A DNA stretch of 64,000 nucleotides from Escallonia rubra (Eukaryota; Streptophyta; Magnoliopsida; Escalloniales; Escalloniaceae), in contig JAVXUO010001493.1 of the NCBI GenBank assembly GCA_033065855.1, positions 207,501-271,500 of the forward strand, written 5' to 3'. The notes below the pieces were generated by a model. It had not been told where the DNA came from, made no database searches, and saw only the letters and a program-made list of their open reading frames with translations. Both the position numbers and the translations under genes were made by a program. Positions 47,346 to 58,805 of this stretch are shown here, piece after piece. The first letter of the stretch is position 1. Each line of letters opens with the position of its first letter.

Positions 47346-49543
47346 GTCTTTCCATCTTTTAAAACTATTTCTATCAAAACTTTTAGTTCTGCTTGCGTCC
47401 TAAATAACTCTCGTTTGTGTGAGAATTTACGTTTATATTTTTTGAATTAAAATTTTAGATTGTTGGATATAAATCCTTTTACAAATCTTTTTGGAATGTA
47501 ATCTCATTTTCTTTCACAAAATAACAAATACTAAAGTGTAATTTAAGTAGTAACACTAGACAAAATGAATATGAACAATCTCACCAAACTATAGAATCAA
47601 GCCTAGGCTTTATCATAAAAGATTAATTCGTGTCTTCCAAAACCAGTGGCTCGATGCGATGGCTTCAATACGCACAACTCTCAGGATTAGTCTATAGCTC
47701 TGAAGCACGATTGTTTCTATATGGGTGAAACACTAGGGTCGGGTGCAGGAGCAGGCACAGGGTGGGTGCGTATCCAATTATGCTGTTTTATTTTTTTTAT
47801 TTCGTAAATATCAGGTGCAGTTCGAGTGCGAATGGGACACGTGTCGAGTTTCTACCGGATACCTATGGAGTTAAAACATAATTTTTAAAAGAATTTTTTG
47901 GGAAAACATAGAATAGAAGTTTTGGGGGTTAAAACGTAAATAAAAAACCAACACGACACTAACCTAATATTATTATACATACATGAAAGTCGAAACTTGG
48001 AGAAAGCGGTTACGTCATTGCCTACGTGGACACTTTCTCTTTTTACTCATGTGAATTTTACATTAAACCATCTTAATATCATTTTATCACTTTCTTTTTG
48101 TAATTTTCAAATTTATGAATTCAATTCTCACCAATTTCGTTGAAGGTTTCTGTTAAAACTTATATCATCCTAAATTATCAACTAATTGCATTCCTCCTCT
48201 TTTAAAGCCCTTAATTTCGTCTCTCAGACCCACTTGATTAGCCTAAAATTTTGGAGCAAATTTGCTCATATGCATCTCTCTCCTATCTCATTAATTATGT
48301 GATTGTCATCCCTTGATTGCGGTAGTGTTAATTCAAGATTCAAATAAAATGATTCTAAAATCTCTCCTAAATTTTCTCTCTTTCAATCTATCAGTGATAA
48401 ATTAACTCTAATACATACCTTTACATTAATTGGTATTCCTCCATATTTTGCTTTCCGTTTCTACATTTTCATGATACTTTTTTTTTATATCGAGGATGTT
48501 GCTTGCTAATATTGACAATTAATATTGGTTTATCCATGAATTGGCATCGTTTCTCACGAAAAGTACACTGCTACCTTTGAGGTATAGCATCTTCACAATG
48601 CATGATAAAGTTTTCTATCTATTTTCTGACTGCAAATTTTTGCGCTCCTAATGCCAATATTTTTTACTTTAGTTTTCTTATATGCCAGTTCAACTCATGC
48701 CAAGTGTAGATTTTGTTTTTATCTTTTGCACACCTATTCTTGAATTTTTTATTTTTTGGAGTAATTAATTGGATTAAGTATGAAGAAAACATAATCTTTA
48801 ATCTGTCATATTATACTTATGATGTGACATATTTAGGTGGCTTAGATAATTTGATGTACTTCTTTTATTTTTACCTTTTATGTCCCCGTGGTTGCTATTC
48901 TAACAAGCTTTTAGGTTGCACAACAAATAACAAAGATATCATGATCACTTTCATGCATTTAGTTACTTTCTTTGCCATTTGCTTAATGTCTTAATTTATA
49001 CTTTGACTAGAATTATATTATGATATCTTATTTTCTACAATGAAAATAACTTCAAACGCAAGTCTATACGTGTTGTGAAATCTGTAATTTCCTTCAAACC
49101 AAGATATTTATGTTGCATGGAATCTCTCAAATACAATATGGCAACCGACAAGCATGTCATATTTGTGAAAGATTTACTATCTATCACATAAGAATGTTGT
49201 GCATGCTATTGTTCATAAATTTCTCTAAGTTGTAAAAGGTTAGTACAATTGTTATTAGTTTTCTCAGGAAAAAAAATTGAAGGAAGCTCTGCTCATAATA
49301 ATGTTACAATTTATACTGATAATTTTATCAGCCGTGGTTATCATTTCATTACATAAATACTGGTTTTTGATTGGTTTTGAATTTTTGTTTAAACATGTGA
49401 AGTTAAGTTAAACTCATTTGATTCAATAACTTAAATTGAGTTTTCTTTGCTTAAATGTTTTTGGCTAGCCATAATGACAGTTTATATAACTTATGTTAAA
49501 ATAATGTACAGTTTAAGAAACATGTGTTACAACCAAATCAAAG

Positions 49544-49831
49544 TGTTACCAAATTGCTCTAGATAAATATGTATAGAACACGATTACCAAACAAGAGAAC
49601 ACAAGAAATATGAGAGAACTTAAATCCACTTTGCACAAGTTAAATTTACAACGCTCCCTCACGTGTATCTTTTAATTGCTTACCTACTCAAAGTAGGACA
49701 GTGATCTAGAGATAATCAGTGATCTTTTCTTAATAACTAATGTAGGACAATATGTCTTATATACTAAGGGTCAAGTTGCAACCTTCTTTGAGTAACTGAT
49801 GTGGGACATAAATACAAGATATATATCAACA
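49544..49831 (-). repeat. 3' LTR of inverted-core copia element
   Basis: Pairs with 56968-57295, sharing CACAAGAAATATGAGA and ATACAAGA(C/T)ATATATCAACA stretches. Confidence 0.85.
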
Positions 49832-49935
49832 ATCTCCACCTTGACTTGTATTAACAAACCACTCCATTAGAAAAGTGTAATATGCCTTCAGTACCTTCTT
49901 TGGGTACTCCATCTTGCATCCCCCTTAAAGGTAGG

Positions 49936-52265
49936 TGTAACGCCCCGATTTTTCGAAGCGTTAATTTCAAATAAACAAAGGCAGAAAATCTCAAAATATC
50001 CAAAAGTCTCCCAATTGGGTATTCAGAGCATCTAAGAATAAGTCTCCAAGAAACATCAATAAATGCCACACTGGCTCAAAACAGTTACATTGACCTCAAT
50101 TACTCTTACAAGGAGTTCCAAAATAAAATCTAAAGCGAAATCTATTCGACAATAAATATGAAAGAAAAATCCTTCTCTAAAAAGCTTCTTACTTAGCCAT
50201 GCCTTATAATCCCTTGCACAGCTCCTAACACTGGCTGATAACCTGAAAGTAAGGGGGGTGAGCACAAAGCCCAGTAAAGATAATCACACGCACCCACCCA
50301 CAGAATACAAAGCACGCTATATCGACAATAGTACTTGGAGTTGATAAAATACGATACCAAGGTGCATGGCGAATACCAAAACCAATACACTAATTTTCAA
50401 TTCAGAAAGCAGATTAACAACAAGGTCAAATAGCTCGAACCAGCGGACAATACAATGTCAAAGTAAGGAATTAACATATATAACTGAATTTGCAGTGGGT
50501 CAAAAGGTTTTGATGTGCTTAAAACAATACAAAATTAGGTTTGAAACGTTTCCACAAGTTCTGATAATGATATCTTATATTTCAAAAAGACTCCAGTGAC
50601 AATAATAATTAAGATAAGTTCGAAAACATCTTCAAATAGATCAGATATCAAAATCTAAATGTTCAATCAGTACAAAGACGAAGACCACGGGAGCCATTCA
50701 GAAATGTGTCACGCGTGCCATCACTGACACGTGAGACAAGGTTCAGAAAGTAAGATCGCGATCTCTAGCTCATCCCGCTGAGCTAGCCCACGTTCCAATC
50801 CACGTGGGTAAGTCAGAAATAGATAAGTCACATACACTGTGACATGGCTCGCCCCAGATATAAAAATATATACCAAATCAACTTAATAAACACCAAGAGT
50901 TAGAAGCCGACAAAGTCATTCTCGTTCACACGATTTTATGGAGAATAGTTTTATTCAAGGGCTAACTTCAACAATGAAATCAAAAAAATTCTAAGATAAC
51001 TCAAAGGAAGAGGACTCGTTAATGTCTAAGATCATCAAATTTGGATAAGAAACGAATAAGATGGAGTAAGTCAGAGTAAGCTGATTTGCAGTGTCAAACA
51101 GCAACTTTTACACCGATGAATAACTTTCAAACTGAATTTGGATCAGAAAATAGATAGATTCTGATAAAACATAAAACTAATAAGTTTAAGAGGAATCTTT
51201 AAGGTTTCCATATTGTCTAGAATCATGAAAAACTAATAAGAAACCAAGGAGATAGAACAAATCGAAGTGGGCTGATTTACAGTGTCAACAACAGAAAGGT
51301 CTTTACTGACAAATAACTTTGAAACTCAATTTTGACCAAGAACAAAATGGATTCTGATAAAATCGTAAACTAAAAAGTTGAAGAAGACTCTTCAGGGATT
51401 TCATAATGTCCAATTTCATTAAAAACCAATGAGAAACAAATAAGATACAGTTAATCGAAGTTGGCTGACTTGAATTGGTAAAAAAAATAAGTTTAGGTCT
51501 ATTTTCGAATATCGATCACTTGGAATTTCAGAAAACCCAAAACTATAAAGTTTTAGTACACTATCTGAGGTTTTCAAAAAGTGTAAGAACACTGAAATTG
51601 AACAAGGGACGGAAAAGTTATGGACTCTTAAAGTTGTTACAAGGATTTACAACAAAAAGATCACGAATCAAAGTCAATAATCGGAAGTATAAAGAACTAT
51701 CTAGCGTAACGATCAAGAATGTAATTAGGGTTCTAAAGAATCAATAGATCTCTTTAAACAACAAACCAATTGACAAACAGATCGATAATCAGAATTCAGA
51801 TGGGGTAAATGGGTGAGAAAACCCTTACCTCAATTGCACAAATCAATCAACTCCAAGTCTTGATCTCCTCAAACAAATTATATCAAAAACCCTCAATGTA
51901 ATGACCAAAACCTCAAGGGTGTTCTTCCTAGAGATTCTTTGGAGGCTCTTCTGAAGCTTATGCTCCTAGGAATTATAATGTACATAAATCATCACCCTAA
52001 AAGGAATGTAATTATATGCCTAAAACAATTAGAATTGCAAAATACCCATTACGTCCCAAAATTCTCTAACTTTATAAATGGGTCAAACTAAAGCCCAAAT
52101 TTAAATTGGATCATCTAATCCCAAAAGTATAACCTACTTTCCACAAAGAAAAACGTCAATTGATTTATAGGCCCACTATTTAATTCAAAGTCACAATACA
52201 TTCTATTTCGAACTTACACAAGTATCCTGATAAAAAATAAATAAAGAAAAATCTGGGGCGTTACA
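49936..52265. mobile_element. Solo LTR, Ty3/gypsy type, 2.33 kb
   Basis: It starts TGTAACGCCCCGATTTTTCG and ends GGGGCGTTACA, the palindromic TG...CA termini common in plant gypsy LTRs. The exact 5-bp duplication GTAGG is at 49931-49935 and 52266-52270. The interior holds tandem repeats of about 190 bp. No coding domain is present, as expected of a solo LTR left by recombination. Confidence 0.88.
50900..51640. repeat. About 190-bp tandem repeats within the solo LTR
   Basis: GCTGATTTGCAGTGTCAA near 51081, GCTGATTTACAGTGTCAA near 51271 and GCTGACTTGAATTG near 51462 mark successive units. Each is flanked by AATAACTTT(C/G)AAACT and GGATTCTGATAAAA-like words. A fourth unit is more diverged. Confidence 0.75.
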
Positions 52266-52349
52266 GTAGGGATGCACTCCACCTCGAACTCAGTAAGAAA
52301 GAAGATGAATCAAGCTCAAGCAATGCTTGAACATCTCTGTCGGCCACCA

Positions 52350-53047
52350 AGTTCCCATCTCAATTCTTGTAGAAAACTATATACTACTGGTATGCCACCG
52401 TTACTTTGCATTTTTGCACACCAGATGTTTGTTGAAATGTTTTCATTCTCCTCGTTTATTGGTTTCTATTCGAACCAAATAAAAAAGTAATGCACGTAAA
52501 AAGTATTGTAAGTGTCAGTGAGTTAAAAAGTGTATATATTTTAGCTCTGTAGTAATTTTGCAAATAACGATATGTTGTTGCTGTAGTCTTCAGTGGAATG
52601 ATTTTGGAGGGAAACAATTGATGCCATCTCTTTTTACATAAAGGTGGCTGAGAAGCTTATAGTAGTGCGTCTTCAGTGAATGAAATGGTCATGTAGTCGT
52701 TTTAAACTCGAAATTATTTTTGCTATTTTTCTGCGTGGCGGGTAAAGTTGCTTAAATCGTGGCAAACATTGAGAATTGTGAGGACCCGCTAAAGGGAGGA
52801 CGTGCAGGAGACAGCGTCGGTGCAAATAGGAGACTGATTTTATGCAGTTGTTTTTAGCCATTACGGGTACATCTTATCCTTAGAGCCTAGAGGATTACCG
52901 CTGCATGTATGTATTAAATTGTGATGGCTGCCAGAAAAAGATGCCACGGGATAAAAGGATCAATACAGGTCAAAAAAATCAATAGGAAGTAACGGGTAAC
53001 AAAGAAAAGTTGCTTGTGTTATATGGTTATTATGTTTTAGCCTTCTG
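52350..53047. other. Unassigned segment inside the copia element
   Basis: It lies between the gypsy solo LTR plus a short copia 3' tail and the inverted RT core. No recognisable protein; the GAGGACCCGCTAAAGGGAGG stretch near 52781 is atypical of the rest. It may be foreign sequence acquired with the inversion. Confidence 0.35.
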
Positions 53048-54340
53048 GTGACAAAAGGGTATTCTCAAAAGGAGGGAATTGATTATAATGATATATTTTT
53101 CACCAGTGGTGAAGCACACTTATATCAGATTGATACAGTCCATTGTACCAGCACAGAATATGGAGTTAGAGCAGTTTGATGTGAAGACAACTTTCCTCCA
53201 TGGTGATTTAGAGGAGATGATCTACATACAGCAACCCAAGGGATTTATTGAGCCTGGGAAAAAGGACTATGTGTGCAAGCTGAAAAAGTCCTTATATGGT
53301 TTGAAGCAGTCTCCTCGGCAGTGGTACAAGCCATTCGACACATTCATGGTAACTCATGCTTACTCTCTCTGTGAGTATGATTGTTGTGTGTATTATCGAG
53401 TCCTTAATGGTGGGTCACTGTTGTTGCTTACATTATATGTGGATGATATGTTGATTGCTGCGAAGAGTAAGTCTCATATTCTGCACTTGAAAAAATTGTT
53501 GAGCAGGGAGTTTGATATGAAGGATCTTGGTTCTGCCAAGAAGATCCTTGGTATGGAGATTCATAGAGATCGAAAGGCAGGAAAGTTATGGGTAACTCAG
53601 AAAAATTATATTGAAAAAGTACTGTAGAGATTTAGTATGTTCAACGCTACACCAGTTAGTATACCTTTGGGAGCTCATTTTTAGTTATCCTCACAACTTT
53701 GTTCTAGTACAGAAAAAGATGTTGAGTATATGTCTCGAGTACCATACGCAAATGCGGTTGGTTGTCTTATGTATGCCATGGTGTGTACCAGACTCGATAT
53801 CTCACATGCAGTTAGTATGGTCAGCATGTATATGGGAAATCCAAGAAAGAAGTATTGGGATGCAGTGAAGTGGATCTTTGGTTACCTAGCAGGTTCGACC
53901 AACTTTGACATCATATTTGGTGGTGATGGGCAAAATGTGGTTTCTGGCTTTGTGGATTCTGATTATGCTGGGGACTTGGATTCCAGGAGGTCCACGACTG
54001 GATATATTTTTACATTCTATGGAGGGCCGATATGTTGAAAATCAGTGTTACAGTATACTACAGCATTGTCAACTACGGAGGCAGAGTACATGGCATTGAC
54101 AGAGGCATCTAAGGAGGCAGAGGAGCTTGGCTTCAAACATCATGGTGTTTTGTTACAGTGTGACAGTCAGAGTGCAATGGATTTGGCAAAGAATCACGTT
54201 TTCCATGCAAAGACCAAGCATATTGATGTACGTTATCATAGGGTCCAGGAATGGATTAATTCTAGACAGATTGTAATGCACAAGGTTCACACTAATGACA
54301 ACACAATTGTTATGCTCACGAAGACTTCTAATCTTCCTTT
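53048..54340 (+). pseudogene. Copia RT/RNase H core, inverted relative to its element
   Basis: The + strand reads KGYSQKEGIDYNDIF, a one-base frameshift, then RT with QFDVKTTFLHGDLEEMIYI, KKSLYGLKQSPRQWY and an intact LTLYVDDMLIAAKS box (about 53440). RNase H follows with STTEAEYMALTEASKEAEEL, KHIDVRYHRVQEWI and a terminal VHTNDNTIVMLTK. Neighbouring gag, integrase and RT-start pieces read on the opposite strand and stop just where this piece begins in content. Stops and frameshifts are present but the segment is better preserved than the rest. Confidence 0.9.
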
Positions 54341-54534
54341 TTCCTGTAAACCTACTTGTATCCAATAGCCTTCACACCCTTGGGAAGTTTTACTAATTCC
54401 CAAGTCTGACTCTTCTGTAGAGATTCCATCTCCTCATCCATTGCTGTCAACCACAAGTTATTATCCTTTACCTTGACAGTCTCGTTGTAACTGGTAGGAT
54501 CTCCACTTCCCATGATTAGTGAAAACAAGACCAA
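54341..54534 (-). pseudogene. Copia RT N-terminal remnant
   Basis: Minus-strand reading DNNLWLTAMDEEMESLQKSQ, TWELVKLPKGVKAIGYK, then a stop replacing the expected tryptophan and VYRKKED. This is the start of RT; the content continues in the inverted piece next to it. Confidence 0.85.
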
Positions 54535-54699
54535 GTCCTCAAAACCATACCTTTAAGTTGGTTTCTTGGTACGTGGCTCTCTATCTCTGACTAAATTCCA
54601 AGAATTGCTAGGATGCTCCCGTAGATCCTCTAAAGACTGCTCATCTATAGATCCATCTGTAGACTCATCAACTGATTTTATCTTCTACTCATGCAACTC

Positions 54700-55800
54700 T
54701 ATCTCCACTGTGTGACCCTATTTCTCGCTAGAAGTTGCATCCGTATTCAACATTTGTGCTTCATTGAATACCACATCTCTACTGATCACCTTTTTCTTGG
54801 CCACTGGATCCCATAACATGTATCCTTTTACTTCTTCCTCATGTCCAAGGAATATACATTCTTTCGACTTAGGATCAACTTTGGATCGTTCTTCATTCTG
54901 AACGGTTGATACAAAAAATTTTCATTTCAAAAAAATTAATTGTTTACCAGACCATATCTCATTGGGAACTCGGTGATTAATGGCAGATGATGGAGAACGG
55001 TTGATCAAGTAACAAGCTGTGTTAATAGCTTCAGCCTAGAAACTCTTAGGCAAACTTGCATTCAACCTCATGCATCTAGCTCGCTCCAGTAAGGTTATGT
55101 TCATCCTTTCGGAAACCTCATTCTGCTCTGAAGTCCTCTTCACTGAAAAGTGTCTGATGATATCCTTATCCTTGCAGAACTGCAAAAACTCCTCATTCTT
55201 GTATTCCATGACATTATCTGATCTGAAGTACTTAAGCTTCTTACCCGTTTAATTTTTAACTCTAGCCTTTCACTGCTTAAACACGTTGAAAACTTCAGAC
55301 TTATACTTCATAATGTACACCCGTACTTTCCTTGAAAAATCATCTAAAATTTAACAAAGTAACGAGCTCCCCCATTTGAGACATGCTTGATTGGTCCCCA
55401 AACATTCGAATGCACATAGTCCAAAACTCATTTACTAATATGATAAACAACTTTAAAATTAACTCGTTTTTGCTTCCCAAACACACAAAATTTGCAAAAG
55501 TCCAACTTGCGTGATTTCACTCCCTACAGTAACTTGCGCTTGTGAAATTCCAGCATACCTCCCTCACTCAAGTGTCCCAGCCGTTTATGTCATAACTCAG
55601 AGTTATCATTGCTAGAATCTGCATGAATTGATACTGAAGCTCCACCTATAACTGTGTTCTCTATCAGTTTATGCAATTTTTTAGTTTTCTGACATTTCAT
55701 TATCACCATGACACATTTGCTAACTTTCATGACTCCACCTTTTATAGATATACTGTAATCTATAGAATTGAGTGTGCCCAAGGAAATCAAATTCTTCTTT
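54700..55800 (-). pseudogene. Copia pre-integrase and integrase remnant
   Basis: The pre-integrase region reads GGVMKVSKCVMVIMK and, after a stop in place of W, HKRLGHLSEGGMLEFHKRK near 55550-55610. Integrase-like fragments follow toward 54700 with many stops. Confidence 0.75.
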
Positions 55801-55904
55801 AAGTCGGGTATGTACCTTACATCACAGGGTTCTCACAGTCCCATCAAACATTTTAATTTTAATGTTACCTACCCCCATGACTTTACAAACAACGTCATTA
55901 CCCA

Positions 55905-56911
55905 TTAACACAATACCACCATTATATTAAGTAAGACAATCAAACCATTTCTTATGTGTGCACATATGAAACGAACATGCAGAGTCAAGAAATCATTCCG
56001 TAGAAAATTGTTGTCTCTAACTGATAAGAGATTACCTTCTTGCTGCTCAATCGAGCAAACCAAGTAGAGATCATCATCTCTGCTTTTGTCATCTTCTTCA
56101 GTAACATTAGCATTATTCACATGTTTCTTTTTGTTCTTCTTATTCTTCCTTTCTGGACACTTTCTTGCAATATGACCAATCTTTTTACAATACCAATATT
56201 CAATAGTGGACTTGTCCTGCTTTCCACGAGACTTAGACCTGTCCTTTCCATGTCCTGAATTTCTGCTTCTAGACCGACATTTGCCTCTTCCATGACCATT
56301 CTTATTTTCAAACCTTACCACCAGACCTTCGCCTTGACTGCTTGAACTCGTACTATTAACTCTGCTCGAGTCCATAAGAGACATAACATCATCAACACGC
56401 AATGTCTTCTTTCCAATAAGTAACGTAGTCTTCAAGGTCTCATATGATTTTGGAAGCGAAGATAACAAAAGAATTGCTTGATCTTCTTCCTCGAGTTTAA
56501 CATCTACACTTGACAATTAGGACACCAATCAGTTAAATTCTGATATATGGTCACCCAGATCTGAACCTTCATCCATCTGTAACTGGTACATATCTTTCTT
56601 CAAATATAACCGATTTTACAAAGATTTTGACATATATATCTTCTCCAATTTCTGCCACAGAACTGTTGGAGAAGTCTCTGTCAAAACCTGGTACTTAACC
56701 TTCGGGGCTAGATTCAACCGTATCATAGATACAGCCTTAGCTCCCAATCGTCCTGATCCATCGACTCATGCTTATTCCCCTGCAAAGGCTTGAGCAATCT
56801 TTGCTGCACAAGGATATCCTTCACCGTGCTCTGCCATATACCAAAATTCGTCTTCCCATCAAATTGTTTATAAGCATACTTCATGGTCGTGTTGTTCGAC
56901 ATATTTATCAT
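55905..56911 (-). pseudogene. Copia gag remnant
   Basis: The N-terminal piece (56723-56911) reads MSNNTTMKYAYKQFDGKTNF and GIWQSTVKDILVQQRLL. The body (55905-56516) reads LLSSLPKSYETLKTTLLIGK and DVMSLMDSSR, then a basic linker and a zinc knuckle WYCKKIGHIARKC. The first cysteine of CCHC is replaced by tyrosine (EYWYC). Confidence 0.85.
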
Positions 56912-56967
56912 CTAAAATCGATTTCAGTTTTGCCAAAAAATAAACCTGGAATGCTCTTGATACCACT

Positions 56968-57295
56968 TGTTACGAAATCGTTCTAGATAAATGTGTATTG
57001 AACACGATAACCAAACAAGAGAGCACAAGAAATATGAGAAAACTCAAATTCAGTTTGTACAAGTCAGATTTTCAACGCTCCCTTACGTGTATCTCTCGAT
57101 TGTTTACCTACTCAAAGAAGGACTCTTCTCTCTTTAACTTTAACACAATACACGACAACTTACATATATCTAGAGATAAACAGTGATATTTTTTTAATAA
57201 CCAATGTGAGACAAGATGTCTTATATATTAAAGGCCAAGTTGTAACTTTTTTTGAGTAACCGATGTGGGATATAAATACAAGACATATATCAACA
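56968..57295 (-). repeat. 5' LTR of inverted-core copia element
   Basis: Pairs with 49544-49831; the longer copy. Confidence 0.85.
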
Positions 57296-58312
57296 CAAAA
57301 CAAGCTTTGTTTTAGCAAAAAATCAAAACTGCTTTCACAATAAATTTAAACATTTTCTTGAGTTTAAATATTATAATATAATTGTAATTTTTTTTCCTTT
57401 CCTTAATTACAGAACTCATGGGTTGGATGGATATGCTGATTAAATTACGTCGTAAAGATTTTATTTAACTTATTATTTCATCTATTTCTCTTATTTGAGA
57501 TTGGGGTAGTTTTGATGGATTTAATTCGCATGCAACGCGTGGGGTGAAAACCAGTGAACCATTAATCTTCACCAGTGTATGGGGTCTGAGACAGAGTAGC
57601 GGCGGCAGGACCTAGGAGGTGACCACCCGCGACCACCTGCGACTCCGGCGATCACCGGCGACGACGGGCCCTCACCTCCGGCAGATCTGTGAAGAGGAGA
57701 GAGAGAGAGCAGCGGCGACCACCGCAACCACCCTCGACCACCGGAGAAGACGGGTTCTCACCTCCGGCAGTATTTCTCTAAAGGTAAAGCTCTGTCTTCC
57801 ACTCTTTGCTATACCTTCTGTCTTCCTCTCTATGTGTGGGTTGTGGCTTGTGACTTGGGACTGTTGGACAATTTTTTTTTTCTTTCAGTGTGAGTGTGTG
57901 ACGATATGCATTGTTTCAGTGTGACAAAATGAAATATTTTGTTTTTTATTTGTCATGGGTTTGTTTTGATGATTGGTTTGAACTTTGGAACTTTGCTACT
58001 GCCTACAGTTTGATGCTACTTCTATCATGATGTGGTGCTGGTTATTATGTATTTGATGGTATTGTACTATTGTAGAATGGTTACATTAAATTGCATTGTA
58101 TATCCTTTTATGCACTTTCTTAATATTCAAATGGTCCCTGGTTTATTTAGAAATCCAATACTAAGTGTATCTAGTTAAAAGAAAAAAAATACAAAATTTG
58201 CCGTATCCCCAGCGCACCTTTATCTTAGAATTTTAAAAAATGCCATATCCTCGTATCCACACCCGTATCGTATCCGCACCCGCACCTCTATCCGTGCTTC
58301 ATAGGTCTATAG

Positions 58313-58622
58313 TATTATCTCCGTTTGCACGCACTTGCAAAAAGAGACGCTTGAACAACCCTCTTGACTTTCCTCTTCCACAACTTTATATCTTTTTTAT
58401 GTGGACATAAAATCATCAATGTATATAAGAAAAATTTCTGGATCACGTGTGTGCGCTTTGGCCGAATAGCCTATATATAGAGGGACAAGGGGCAAAGTTT
58501 TGGAGGCTAAGGAAAGGAAAGGAGATAAGGTGGATGGATCTCTCCATTAGTCCAAAAAAAGGCAAAAAATGGGAGTGGGCCCACATGCACATGTGGTTGA
58601 AAAACATAAAATGAATACAGCA
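58313..58622 (-). repeat. Second part of the hAT-split copia LTR
   Basis: Continues the LTR interrupted at 47697. It shares GTTTGCACGCACTTGCAA, the CTATATATAGAGGGAC TATA region and GATGGATCTCTCCATTAG with the solo LTR at 59826-60447 read in reverse. Confidence 0.85.
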
Positions 58623-58752
58623 ATGTATTCAACTCCACCATCGTCTTTCAGTGAGTTCCTACTCATTTATCATAGAAAAGGTTAAATCTATATGATATCT
58701 CGCCGATGCCTAACTTCCAGTCTCCACTTCCTTTATCGAGTCTATGTATTGA

Positions 58753-58805
58753 AACATGTGGGGGATTGTTATATTCATTATATGTGTTTCAAAAACTGTT
58801 TTGAA
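58753..58805 (+). mobile_element. Polypurine tract and LTR stub of a copia element
   Basis: ATGTGGGGGATTGTTATATTC looks like a copia polypurine tract running into an LTR start, close to the start of the solo LTR at 59826. It is cut off after about 40 bases by a hAT-type end at 58806. Confidence 0.5.

Larger units (their letters stand above)
49544..57295 (-). mobile_element. Ty1/copia element with internal inversion, nested in hAT
   Basis: LTRs lie at 49544-49831 (288 bp) and 56968-57295 (328 bp; the left copy lacks about 40 bp). Both start TGTTAC and end ATATATCAACA on the + strand. Flanks CAAAG and CAAAA differ by one base, a near-matching target duplication. On the minus strand a primer-binding-like TGGTATCAAGAGC precedes gag and a polypurine stretch (AAGGTGGAGAT) abuts the left LTR. 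Gag, integrase and the start of RT read on the minus strand. The rest of RT and RNase H read on the + strand (53048-54340). A 2.3-kb gypsy-type solo LTR sits inside. The element is dead. Confidence 0.88.
47698..58304. mobile_element. hAT transposon carrying a nested copia element
   Basis: The terminal repeats are CTCTGAAGCAC (left) and GTGCTTCATAG (right), one mismatch. The exact 8-bp duplication GTCTATAG is at 47690-47697 and 58305-58312. Without the copia insertion it is about 2.85 kb. Both ends resemble the 1.1-kb copy at 6575-7680 (AAAACATAATTT, GGGGGTTAAAAC on the left; ATGTATTTGATGGTATTGTACTATTGTAG on the right in part). A GGCGGC-rich leader with splice-like AAAGGTAAAG lies at about 57600-57790. 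No transposase is visible, so it is non-autonomous. Confidence 0.9.
44965..58622 (-). mobile_element. Deleted copia element whose 5' LTR is split by a nest of insertions
   Basis: The left (3') LTR runs from about 44965 to about 45560. The right (5') LTR starts TGTTGGATATAAATCC at 47462, is broken at 47697 by a hAT element, and resumes at 58313-58622, ending AATACAGCA. Joining 47697 to 58313 restores the LTR as judged against the uninterrupted relative at 59826-60447. The interior (about 45600-47461) keeps gag and pre-integrase pieces only; integrase, RT and RNase H are gone. Flanking 5-bp duplications do not match, so the left border may belong to the tandem array. Confidence 0.75.

Noticed and set aside
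44965..58622. Target duplication for the outer copia element
   Set aside because: Left flank ATTAC and right flank ATGTA do not match; ATTAC is also found in the other array units.
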